Positions 51,426 to 63,000 of a stretch of DNA of 64,000 nucleotides are shown piece after piece. Where the stretch lies: the NCBI GenBank assembly GCA_009741485.1, contig CM019236.1, positions 46,996,245 to 47,060,244 of the forward strand, given 5' to 3'. The notes below the pieces were generated by a model. It was not told the origin of the DNA. It did not search any database and worked only from the letters and a program-made list of their open reading frames with translations. A program made the translations under genes and the position numbers. This DNA is from Malurus cyaneus samueli. Taxonomy: Eukaryota > Chordata > Aves > Passeriformes > Maluridae. Each line of letters begins with the position of its first letter. Within the stretch, counting starts at the first letter, position 1.

Positions 51426-53167
51426 TTCTTCTGGGATCATTCCACATATGCAGCCTGACAAGGGGCGGAGCGCCCCGTTCAAAGGCGCCGCGGATTTCAG
51501 CACCTGGCTACAGTGCCTGTTTCACAGCTTGTTATTAATTAATGAGACACTGGCCAGGACACTGAATGGGGGCTAGGGTGCACGTGGTGACAAAGCTGCT
51601 TGGTCTGCAGAAAGTTGAGTCAGGATCTGAACTTTTCAGGCAACCAGGGACAAGAGTTTTTTTTTCTTAGACAGGGTAATGGTGCGTAATACCTACTTTT
51701 AACTTACTTTGAAGGCTGCGAGGACAAAAAGTACATGCCTAGAATAAGTCGCCGGATGATTAAGCCCTAATTTCCGTTGCCATTGGGCAACTATTCCTAG
51801 GTAAGAAATGTGTGATTTATTCTAATGGTCATGCACTGGTTTCTACAGAGACCCGCGTGCAAGGTGGAGGTTATTCCCTACTTCACTTGACAAGAACGCA
51901 AGATGGAATCATGTAGCAGCTCGGCTCAACATCAGCCAGCTGGCTATGAACACTGAGGTGTTGGGGTGTTAGCTCCCTGCTTTGACCAACAGGGCTGCTG
52001 GGACTCGGAAGTTTTCATTGTTGTCTCTTAGCAATAGCACTCAAATAGCTCAAAGCTATCCCTAATCCTGTGCCACAGACGTCCCTGTTATCTTAATTCC
52101 TGCCCTTTCTCTGTCTGATATCCTCACCTGTGCCTGCCATCCTTGCATGGGCCGTTTTTCACAATGGTCCTGATTTTGTGCTTTGACCCTCCTCTAACAC
52201 CCCCACACCTACTCGACTTTTTTTTTTTGCCCCACTGATACTTAAAGCTACAACAAAGCTCATCTATCCCCACTCAATCTAAGGTGAGTCACTCGTAGCA
52301 GTGTTTGTCAGCCAAAGCTGCAATGTGGTCTCACCACTACATTTTAGAGGCAAAAAGTGAGTGGTAACTTTATAAACATTTGGTGACAGATGAAATAAAC
52401 CCTAAGCAATGATGTCCTTTCAATGTCACCTTCCTTCTTTGTTGTTGACTACATCTTACTTGCCTTTTAGCCCAGACAAAAGAATTACGCATAAACTAGT
52501 TAGAGGCGACACACAAGGATCATTCAAGTCCTAAACTCCTCCCTGCAGCAGACTGTCATTCAAGAATCACCAGGGTGCCAAGAGTATGGTCAAAGATGCA
52601 GATTACTCCAATTTGATTCTGCTCTTCCCTGTGCCACAGAATTGCTTTCATTGAGCCCTGCGGAGCACTGTTGAGCCCAAATCTCTGAGGAGCATCAGAG
52701 CAGTCTGCATAGAAAGCACCAGTCGGAGTCAAAAATCATTGGGGGAATGAGAGATATTCAGGGGACGAGTATTCTTGCCTTCTTTCGTGTAAAGCCCATT
52801 AGATCACCTACCCCCTTGTAAACAAAAGTCAGCACAGGTTTTCAAGGCAAACATGCCTTATTCACTCATGTGGGATGCAGGTGTTTTTCCACCAGGTTGT
52901 ACCTGAAAGAGCTCTCTTATCTGTGGAAGTGAACCAACTTCACTATTCTGCTGCCAACTTTGAAGATAAGCCATTATGCTCGCTTTCTGTGTGTCGTGAC
53001 CGTGTCTAGCCTGGATAACAGATAGCTTTTGGATTAGAATATTAATGTACACATATAACCTCACGAATCCAATTAATATAATTTACAACCAAGACTGATG
53101 AGCTGAGTGACACTGCTCAGGTTTTGTGCCAAGCCTCCAAATCATAAGCACGAATATTTAAGTTTCG

Positions 53168-53196
53168 GGCTCTCTCTCTCTCTCTCGCTCTCTCAT
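53168..53196. repeat. (CT)n tract found only in inverted copy
   Basis: A CT-dinucleotide run at a point where arm A (near 32,200) has ordinary sequence. Probably a read error of the same kind as the larger pyrimidine block. Confidence 0.75.
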
Positions 53197-53838
53197 AGGA
53201 AGAGGAGTTGTGGGATCAGTAATAAGATTAAGTCTAATGATAGTTTTCCTGCTTGTGTATTTCATTTGTTGAGGGTTGTCTGTATTTTTGTGTTTTCTCT
53301 TATACTTGGTAACAGTTTATATTGCCTTTATCAACAGATATTGATCTGAATTACTTTTTAATACATGCATATGAATGTTTTATGTGTGGAGGTGGGAGGC
53401 AAGAAGTTGGAGGTATCATGTGTATAGGGAAATGTTGATTAATTATCTGGAGTACATAATCTTACAGCAGACTTGATAAATGAGAGACAGAACTGTCTCT
53501 CCTGTGTTTTATTACTTACAGACCGTTTGATCCTCATGCTGTTATCTATCATCGGAATATCCCATTCCATCTTTCTTAAGGGATATGTCCTATGCTGAAA
53601 TTGTAAAAGTCCCTTTTGAAGTCACCTACAACTCACATTCTCATAGACATTCACCCCATTGTGTGAAGCTTATGACCTTTATTGCTTGGGGACTTGGTTA
53701 TGTATTTGGACCAGTTTACCTTGGCCTTGACCGTGAGGAAGAAGAATGAGCTGCGTTTATACTGCCACTCTTCAGGTTTGGGAAGATAGGAGGAGAGCGT
53801 GAACGAGATCTAGACCCCAGAATGTTCACCAGGCACAT

Positions 53839-53863
53839 NNNNNNNNNNNNNNNNNNNNNNNNN
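53839..53863. other. Assembly gap (25 N)
   Basis: Exactly 25 unknown bases separate the end of the inverted copy from the start of the third copy. A fixed short N run of this kind is what some long-read gap-filling programs leave when a gap is overfilled. That is an inference about method. Confidence 0.99.
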
Positions 53864-54071
53864 AAGAAATTGCTCAGAGAACTGCTTAAAAAGATGATGA
53901 TGTGTTGGTAAAACTGAATGAAATGTAGCTTTTCTTTTAGAGCATGTTCTCTTGTTTCTCAACAGGGCGAGAGATATGTGGATCTTCAAAAATGGTGATG
54001 TTCAATTGAATCAGAGCGCATGCACCAGCTTTCTTCAAGGATCTAGTGAGTTAAGGGTCACTGTGCAGCAA
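53864..54071 (+). repeat. Left flank of third copy, matching reversed 46,385-46,590
   Basis: These 208 bases match the reverse complement of the segment that arm A lacks, including 'agcatgttctcttgtttctc' and 'gatatgtggatcttcaaaaa'. They supply good-quality sequence for part of the region absent at 38,352-38,360. Confidence 0.85.
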
Positions 54072-57000
54072 ATTTTTAGCATCTCATTCTTTTTCAGAGA
54101 TGATGGGTATTTGATTTGTCCAGGGTCTCACAAAAAGCTAGTGTCAGAGTTAACTTGCTCTAACCATTTGTAGGCAATTAAGGAAGGGTAAACGAGCAGC
54201 ATATTAAAATAACCTTTCAGTGTGATTGAGCAACCTCTGGTATTACACCCCTCTCAGCAGTGCCACTCACACACTTGATATTGAGTGAATTGCTAATGCT
54301 GAAATTTCAGTGAGTAGAGATGTTAATGATCTACAAAACCCGGAGTGCAGCGAGGCAGGGATGGATAAGGAAGATCTATATCTCTTGGAGCTCACAAGGA
54401 GCTCTTTTGGATGACCTCTTTCTTGCACAAAGTGTCTCATTTCTTATTCTCTACTATCCATCTTACTAACAATATTTGTTTCATCAGGATGTTTTTTTTT
54501 CTTTTATTTTCTCCAAGCAGAGGCTGCACTTGTGAGACTAAAATGACAAGATTAGGAACAAATACTGTTACTTTCAGAAAAAAAAAGACCCTAATCCAAA
54601 CTCCCCAGCCATTGCAACTAACAGAAATCTCCTGTTGGTATAGAAACCTCTTTCTCTGATAGCATTTTGTCCTTCCTGCTGGACTAATTTCAGAATCTAA
54701 CTCAAGTTGAAAGAAAAGAAGAAGCTTCCCTCATTCATCTCAGGAAAACACTGCAACAATTTTTTATCAAAATGACCACAAATTTGAAAGGATCTTTCTC
54801 TCCATGATCCTTCTTCAACACCTGGTGTTTGGTCCCAGATGGAAGCTGATTCTGTGCACACTACTTGGTTGCTAAGTGACCCATGCAAAATCCCTGAGCT
54901 GATTTTCCTTCTCATGTATTTTGACCACAAATGATAGAGCCAGGTAGTCAGACGATGGATTTCATTCATGTGCAAGACTTTTCAAAAAGCATGAGAATCT
55001 GAGAATCTTTTTAGATACTCGTTACAGAACTGGGAAGGAGCCTGTCTGCAAATAGGGTTGATATGTGGCAAAGATAAGCAGACCTCACTGTCAGTGGTCT
55101 AACTTAATTTGAGAGGAAAGACAAGATCATAAAGCTTGGAGGACTGTCAAAACCCTATATTCTCTTTCTGGAGGGGTAGCTGATTGATAAATGGCTGCTG
55201 ATTTTGCCCATATGTGCCTGATTTTTAAATAAAGTCTTGCACCAGGCATAGCTACCGAGGCAGGAGAGCTAATTAGTTTTAGCTAATGAGTTTATGAATT
55301 GGTTTGAGGCAGAAAAAAAGTGGGTAATGAAATCAACTGCTAGTATACAATCTGGTATTTTTCTTCAAAGTGGCTTTGACCTGTCTCTTTCGCCACTTAA
55401 GAATTTGATCTGAGCAGGAGGGCAGTGACACAGAGAAGGGGTGGCAGAGAGGCAGCAACCTGTGGACACCCTTGTAACCGGGAGATGATGTGTGGTCACA
55501 GCCTCAAATGCTGCTGAATGGCTTGTAGCACTCAAACCAGATGTTAGCAATGTTATGTTCCAGGAGGACCTGAGGATTAAAGAATCATCTGCAATGCAGA
55601 TCAGACTCTTCAAATGAACAGAAGAAGGCACAAAGTACAAGTAGATGTGAGGTTCAGTCAAGAGGGCTCTTCTGTGGTCTGGATATGAGAAAAAGCTCTC
55701 CACCTGAATTAATTCACTGAGCAGATTTATCATTACTGTTTTACCCCTATTTTATTAAAAAGGGCAATGAAGCAAAACACTGCCAAAATGCATTGTATTA
55801 AAAGAACATTGTCACAGCATTACTTTATAATGGGATTCAAAATCTGAGCCAAAGCACAATGCTTTTCTTCAATAATACATTGCCATCAGTACTTTTCCCT
55901 GCAGAGAAGCTGCATCTTCATGCATCCCATGACAAACAAGATAGTCTGGCACAGAGACAGAGTCATCCTTTCTCTGAATCACACAGACCCTTTTAACCAA
56001 CAGGAAAAAAAAAAAAAAAAAAAAAAAAAAAGAAGCTGGATTACTTTGTTTTTTCTTTTTAGATGTGGGGCACAGCTGTGTAGATTGTAGGCAACAACTG
56101 CCTGCTCTGATGCAGCCCCCTGCACAGCAAGGAAACTAAACACTGTCACTTCTCTCCTTCATTTTGAGCGTTGACTTGTGCATTGGGAGCATCCACGTGC
56201 ATCTGCCTGGTTGGGAAACACTCGCTGGATCACGATGCAAGTCTGGCAGCAGCCCTGCAAAAGGGTTGGACTTGAGATTTACGATTGATATCTTTCACTA
56301 CTGAATCCCTGGGCACGGCACATCTTCAAATTAAGACACATGCCTCAAGGTCTCCCAAAAATAATCACTAGCTCTGGAGGGGAAGTAACTTTTCAGTTTC
56401 AAAATTTTATTGCCACTGCGGCTTTCATGCTGCTGTCTGGCAGAGCCTGAATGGCCGTAGATTATGATGAGCCAGTTGCTATCTAACAGCCTTCACTGAG
56501 CAGGTGTTTGGTGCAAATGTCTGTCTGAAGGTGGCAGAATGAGGCAGTGCTGCAGGGTGACAGATCCAGAGTTCATTCAATTCCCAAAGGAAGCTTATTG
56601 GTGAATTTGGCAGTCAGGAGTACACAAAAAATGCTTGCATATTAAAGAGCTGTTCCAAGGAAGCAAAGAAATTTGTTGTTTTTTTTTTTTTCTATGCTGC
56701 AAATTCTCCAGATGTTTTTCTGATTATACAAGATCCAGTGAAAATGGAACCTTGATCCTTACTAGAAACAGAAAGGGTCACATGGCAACAAAGGGTTTGA
56801 CATAATTTCTATACCGATATGAAGATAGGAATTCTAATATCAGCTTAGTTGTGTTTTCTTGCATATGGATTCTGATTCTCATTTAAATTGACATAGCACT
56901 TTTTTATTTGGCATCTGACACTTCTTCATAAGCATCAACAAACCTTGTTTATAATTTGCATTCTATTTATTTTTAAAGAGACTCTTGTCTGACCCACTTT

Positions 57001-57977
57001 TTAGCATTACTCTGTTGTGCTAGGTCAGGCAAAGTGTATTATAACAACACAGAAACACTGTGAAGTGAATATAGGTATTCTTATGTTGACATACACCTGT
57101 GTATAAAACTGACAGGAGATCCTGCACAAATTAAATTTCTAAGTTCACTTTGCCACATTTGAGAAATTTGAAAAAGATTTGTAATTCTCTTGCATTCATT
57201 CAAACTCTTCCTGAGCTGTTTCTTATAGTTAAACAAATGAAAAACTACCCAAAAGATTGAAAAAGAAAGTAATGACATGAACTACTTGAAAATTAGTAGT
57301 TGAAATTGGCACAGTAAGAACCAATCTCCCCAAGTATTAATGAATTATTTTCAGAGAAATCAATGGACATGAAGTATTTACCACTATGGTTCTGGGTATT
57401 AGATTTTGCCTTGCAGTGTCTTGTTTGTGATGTTTACACAAGTGTGGAACATCAGAGAAATAGGCTGATGGTGTACTAATTTTCATGCTGCATGAACAAC
57501 AACAAAAAAAAAAAAAAATATTGAAGCATCTATTTACAGGCCTCTGAAATGAAGGATTGAAAACCAATGGGAAAAGTATGTGTATAAAACACAAAACAGG
57601 TTCAGCTCAAGGCAAAGTGGATGAGAAATTTCAGCTGACTGTTGACATTTAAAATGAATAAATAAGATAAAAATTCCACAACACTGGTGCATTCCTTTCT
57701 CTCTTCCCCTTTTAGATCCAGGCTATGTAACAAAGTGCTTGTTACAATTAAATGAATATTAGTGTTTTATATTTTCACATACATAAAAAATCATTGTTGT
57801 GTTATCTCTCAGGCTTGTTTGCATAATTTTGTCTGCAGGCAAAACGTGTGGCAGTCGCAGGAGGCAGCTGGGTTTAGTGCCCAGCCTGAACACGTTTGTT
57901 TGGTCTGGCTGAGGATGGCAAAATGTCCTCCCCTGTGGTGCTGTTGGGAAAGAGCTGAGAGCACCCAACAACACACA
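54072..57977 (+). repeat. Third (direct) copy of 38,359-42,256; non-coding
   Basis: It is collinear with arm A at an offset of 15,712-15,721 bases, differing only at scattered single bases and short indels. Examples: A39,143 versus T54,855; GGG versus GG near 38,968/54,682; 'tttcccac' versus 'tttcgccac' near 39,679/55,391. It contains the MIR-like piece and an A27 run. It runs into unique sequence on the right, so this copy most likely sits in the true locus, while 38,359-42,256 is the redundant one. Confidence 0.9.
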
Positions 57978-58205
57978 CACATAGCTGCGGAGCTGGGAAC
58001 TGGGACAGCTGTTAACACCCCCCTCTCCTGTTCCTGCAGCCTAGATAAGACCCTTGAAGCAGGAATGTGGTTTTTTTGCATCCCCTCTACAGCTCCTCTC
58101 CATTCCCAGAGTGGGCTCCAGAGGTACTTTTTACCCGAAGAGTAGAATGACCCCACCAGTGGGGCTACTGGATGAAAAGCTGCCTACAACAGTGCTCCAG
58201 CCCTG
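57978..58205 (+). repeat. Forward original of the palindrome spacer
   Basis: This stretch continues without a break from the third copy into unique DNA. Its reverse complement forms the centre of the palindrome at about 42,265-42,492. It contains 'agctgttaacacccccctct' and 'cagtggggctactggatgaa'. No gene was recognised. Confidence 0.85.
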
Positions 58206-59276
58206 GAAAGATCCAACAAAAGCCCTCTAGTGCTCTTGGGTGTTTACTTGGCAGGAAGCAGTGGAGGATGTTAAGCAATCACCACTGTGCATATATGCAT
58301 TATAAATGCAGAGTATTCAGAGCGCTGCCTGTGATGCCAGATGTTCACAGCTCTTCTCTTTACTTTTCAGTAAGGGCTTTCCATGCTGTACAACTGTTTA
58401 TGGGCTTTGCTCCCTTGGTGTTTGGAGGTTCCTGCTGTGCCTAAATTCTGCTAAGGCATCAGGACAACACGAGTTTTCCTTGATGCCAGCAAATACCTTC
58501 CCAGTGTTTATAATAAGTGAAGTTAATTAAAAAAAAAAGAAATAACAATTTCAAAATCCTAAAACTTTTGATCACTGAAGAATCTGAGATCCTGTGGAAT
58601 TAGAATGACTTATTTACAAAAGAGTAAAGAAAAGCTGCAAAAAATTGCAAGTGACAGGAATGGGGAGCTTGGAGCTTAACTTGCCTCCGTTTTTCACTTC
58701 CTAGATTTTTCCTCTGTGTAGAACAATGTGGGTCCTGCTTTATTATTATTTACAAATACTGGCATAATTTTGTGTACTCACTGAATACAGGAGAGTGCAA
58801 TCTTCCACCCATCACATTGGTTCTGCACGGTCATGAACCTCTTCTCTTCAGAGATTGAGAAATCCTTAAAGGAGGGTGGGCTGGGAAGGCTGGAATCCCT
58901 TCTGCAGCAAAGGCACAAGAGGAAACAAGCAGCTTTACTGTTTGTTTTGCTGACTGTCAGATTGGTGTCAGCTTCAAAAAGCAGTTTCTGCTGGAAGGGA
59001 CTATTCAGCTGGTGGGAAACACACTGAGAGGGTTGTAGGTGTGAGTGATTTGTGCTAAATTTATATTTAGTTCTTAACAAGCTTTCTAGTGTTAATTAAG
59101 CCTGTGATTTTTTTTCTGTGACAGGATGAGACAGCCATTCCCGCTTCATGTGGGGGCAAGAATCATGGGAAGGTAAAGGCACCCATTAAACTACTGAAGT
59201 AAATGGCTTAGTTTTCAAGGGTACCATTGCCTGTTGTATGAAAGACAGGATGCTCTTCTGAAATTTCCTGCATTCA
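58206..59276. other. Single-copy non-coding DNA
   Basis: No gene or repeat family was recognised. Open frames of up to 100 codons lack recognisable features. Confidence 0.6.
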
Positions 59277-59280
59277 TTGT

Positions 59281-60089
59281 TGTCTCGGTTTGAAAGATAG
59301 GTGTTTGCCAATGAAGGCAGGCACCCCCCTTGGAGTGGTGGATATGACCCCCCCCTTCCCTCCGAATTATTATAGCTTTGGCAATCATGGGCCTTCAGGC
59401 AAGAATATTGGTAAAAAGGGAATAACAGTTTTTACTAATATGTATAACAAGGTGAAACAAGTAACAATAACATAGAAACAACCAGCCCAGTCCCAAACCC
59501 AGTGACAGCCTTACAGAGACACAGCCTCCCCTGTGGTGCAGTTACAGTCCCAGTCGGCAGGGGCGCTGTTGGCTCCCGGCTGGGCAGGGCAGGTGTGATG
59601 ATTCCCAGCAACTGCAGGGGGCGCTGTGGCGCGGGTCCCGGCTGGCTCAGATCTCCCGCGGCGCCAGTGATGGACACAAAATGGCAGAGGGGATGGAGAA
59701 AAGTTTCTCTGCAAAACTCACAGTGGCAACGCTGATTTTGGTGCTCCTCTGGACAGCAAGAAATCCAGGACGGCAAAGAGACGGGCAGAAATCCTGTGGC
59801 TGCGAGATGGGATGGAGCAGAGCTCACCCCTGAAGCTGGAATTGCAGAGGTTCCCGGCAAGGCACAGGAGAGAAAATCAGAGTGCAACCAACAGGAACCC
59901 AATGAGCAGGGGTACTGGTCTCTGCAGAAAAAGGGCAGGCCAGATTTCTCTGGAGCAGCCAGTGGGCAGACCTCCTTCTCCCAGCGAAGCAGTGAAGAAA
60001 AAAGTAAGTCAACCCATCCCCACCCCCACCACACAAAAACACACACTCTCTGAGCGCTTGGCAGACCGTTAGGTGGGGCATAGGTATCA
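59281..60089 (-). mobile_element. Probable solo LTR of an endogenous retrovirus
   Basis: The plus-strand start TGTCTCGGTTTGAAAGATAG, together with 'ctccgaattattatagcttt' and 'caggcaagaatattgg', resembles the 3' (U5) end of an LTR family I recall as common in songbirds, here on the minus strand. The block is clearly GC-richer than its surroundings, starts TG and ends CA ('ggtatca'). It is flanked by the 4-base direct repeat TTGT (59,277-59,280 and 60,090-60,093), the length usual for class I ERVs. I see no canonical AATAAA in the expected place. The match may continue past 60,089 to about 60,190, which would change the right boundary. A 232-codon minus-strand frame across it (59,435-60,133) has no recognisable viral domain and is judged non-coding. 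Confidence 0.55.
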
Positions 60090-60093
60090 TTGT

Positions 60094-63000
60094 CTTCGTT
60101 AATCACGCAGCCATCCAAAGGACAACCTGCCAATTAGTGTATCCCAGCAACAAATGGGGCAGAAAAAAATTCCCGAAGAAAGGGAACAAAGGGGGAATAA
60201 TCTTAACGCACAATTGTGTTATTTATTCGCACACATACACACACACAAACACGTGCACATATCCATAGATATGCATATATAAATAAAATCATAATGTTAC
60301 ATATATGTGCTTCCTGACAGCTTTGAAAACTCAGCCTGGGATATGAAAGTCCAGCCTGGTATAATGTGGCTTGCATAATATATTACGCCTTCTCACAGAA
60401 CAACGTACAGGCATAGGTAGATTACCCACAAAAGGCCAGAACAAAGCTAAGGTTAAGCTGCTGATCTTTATTTAGCAATTTGCTAGCTTTCACAAACTAT
60501 ATTTATTCACTAATTAGACTATTTTGTCAATATTATTATTTTAATTGTAAATACTTTCATAAAGTTTTACATAAATAGTTTTATAATGAAAAGACTTTGT
60601 TATGTCTATATCTTGAGTATTTAAGAGCACGGAAATTCTGTTCTTAGTAAATAAATGCATGTCTGGGCAATTCAGAGCAGTTTTAGGTTGTCAGAGGTAA
60701 TGTAAGTAGAATAAAAAGCTTGGGATATAGGGCAGTCCCAGCCATGTGCTACAAAAACCTGCAGAATTCAAATCAGCAGCTTGTATGGAAACTCTGGGGA
60801 TCATCATCACTTACAGGACTGTAAAGCAGGATTAGCTCTGCTGCAGCCAATCCAATCTCATCAAGATAAAGTGGATGTGTCGGGCTGGTAACTTCTGCAT
60901 AGACAAATTACTGAACGTGGCTTGCTCTGACACCACTACTTGGTATCATCTCAGAGTGCTCGTTTTGATAAAAGTAAAACCCAATTATTTTTCATGATCT
61001 GTAAACTGATACATCCATAGGCAAATATCTTTCCTGGGTGTGGATACAGATATGAGAGAGATGTAATTGCAGAGATATGCAGTACTTCTCGAGTCCTGCT
61101 GTTTCTGGTCAAGGCTTGTATTTATTAGAGCTGTGTCTACAGCAGATTTCAACTCTGTTATTTACTGTAATGAATGAAGCAGATCCATCCATTCAAACAT
61201 GGGCCTAGAATTTTTCTCCATGGAAGAGGGTGAAAACTATGTCCTACATGTTCCTGTAGCGCCTTATCTCCAGCTTGCCACTGACATTAATGGCACAGGA
61301 AAGGAGGTAGCAGAGAAGCAGTTTCAAAGAAGCAGCTGGAACAATTAAACACACCTAGAAATATCTGCTTTCCTTCTTTCCTTCTTCCATCCCTACATTC
61401 ATTCCAGCTTGTCTTCAAACAGTGAGTACAGTCAGCCAGGGAACTGTGGAAAAATCAGTAATTGCCTGGTTAAACTGTCTGAAACCAGTGTATCTGAAAC
61501 CTGGTAAAGTGCTATCCCAGAGATTGTCTGGAGGCATTAAAGAGAGGGGAAATATAAGAATAATATGCTTTCTTCTGCTTACAAGATTTAAAGTAGCTCA
61601 AGATTCTAGCTTCCAGGAGCAGAAGTCAAGCAAGCCAGGCTTAGTGAAGAAAGCTTGTTATTTAGGGTAAAGGGATTTAGTTACGACATTACAGAGGTTG
61701 TGGTGGTTTTGGTCTCTGATCCCTTCATCTTTTACCAAAGGATGTTGGAATGAACTAGCTTTTAGAAAAAGCTCTTGCAGAATGCAGCAAAGAGAGACTT
61801 TCTTCCAAGGATGCAGTGTCCCAATTTAGCAGAGCAACAAATATGTTCTCAGTAATAAGTATTGTGTTGAACATTAATGTCAGAATTAGAATTCGGTTTT
61901 GATGCTTCTGTTTCTCAGCTTGATTCATAACACGGCTGCTCTCTAGGTTTGTTTTCTCAGGTTTTTTTTTGTCGTTTTTGTTTTTAAATAAATTGTGATT
62001 CTTGTCAGAAGTTCTCTGGGGTATTTTTAGTATGTTCTTCAGATAGGAATGTTTTTTGTCAACAGTGAACCCATGGGTCCTTCCTGACCCCAGGCTTCCG
62101 AGCAGAAGAATCCGTTTTCATCGCCAGGGCAAGTTAAGGCTGCTGATCCTGCTGCAGTCAAGCAGTCCTAGACAGCACTGAATGAAATGCTGAATTGCCT
62201 TACCAAACTGCTTTAATTCCTCTTGTTTATTCTTCACTTCCAAGTTCATCCCAAGGTGTGCATGTGGCACAAGTATGCCAAGGATTGGTGTCTCACTCAG
62301 GGTCACTCTTTCACATTCACAGAATGGCTTCCAAGTGTTTCTGCAGACCTGCTAAGCCGTGGGCTCTATGGGCTCATCCGATCCTGTTCCCTAGTAGAGC
62401 CCTAGTGATCCTCAGGGACTTGAAATGGTCTTTGAGGTTTTTTAACTGTGAAGGAAATAAACCAAGATTTTATACTGGCTAGTTGAGTTTTCCCTCATGA
62501 TTGGTTAACATGTAGGACTAGACCCAGTTTCTGAGATAAAGGCTAAAGGCTTATTGGAAAACTCACTGTAGGGTTGGGACTCTTTTGGTATTGAGAAGGG
62601 CATCTAGTCTTGTTGTTTGGCAAACAGATGTCAAGCTGGGAGAAACTGCTGATTGCCAAAAAGAACTATATATTTTGAGAGAAAGCCCATGAACACTGAG
62701 AGACAAGTAATTACATCCCCTTGTAGATTTTCTGAGGTTTACCCCCTTCTCCTAGAGGCCTTGAATACATTTAGTTTCATGGTCATGCAAGGACATAGCT
62801 ATCAATGCTTGGTGGAGCACTTAATCATTGGAAACAAGGTAAAATTCATTCATGCACAGCCTTCTAGAGTAAGGAAATCTCACAGGTTATCCTTTAACTA
62901 ACTCTAATTTTCACTGATGCTTGGAAGCAGAGGAAGTATTCCCATTTTTCTCTGGTATAATTGCATCTCTTTCATGACTGTATATAGTTTATACAAAAAA

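Larger units (their letters stand above)
42493..53838 (-). repeat. Inverted copy of arm A, error-rich, likely raw long-read sequence
   Basis: This is the reverse complement of 31,556-42,256 along its whole length, with dense single-base insertions, stretched homopolymers and low-complexity insertions. Examples: 51,201-51,425 is a pyrimidine-rich block absent from arm A. Around 48,950-48,980 is a C/T homopolymer-rich insertion. At 53,168-53,196 a CT run replaces ordinary sequence. It includes about 330 bases (46,385-46,720) that arm A lacks. Open frames here are distorted copies of non-coding sequence and should not be annotated. The error type and distribution point to an uncorrected read placed in the assembly. 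Confidence 0.85.

Noticed and set aside
51172..51576. 134-codon F/L/S-rich frame resembling a membrane protein
   Set aside because: It is created by a pyrimidine-rich insertion absent from the corresponding arm A sequence; the hydrophobicity is a by-product of T/C-rich DNA.
31556..53838. Sex-chromosome-style gene-converting palindrome
   Set aside because: Ampliconic palindromes have nearly identical arms. Here one arm carries dense indel noise while the third copy is nearly identical to the other arm, which gene conversion does not explain.
59435..60133. 232-codon minus-strand open frame, the longest in the window
   Set aside because: It lies across the probable LTR, is rich in S/P/L/C without any recognisable domain, overlaps other open frames on both strands, and is long because of high GC.
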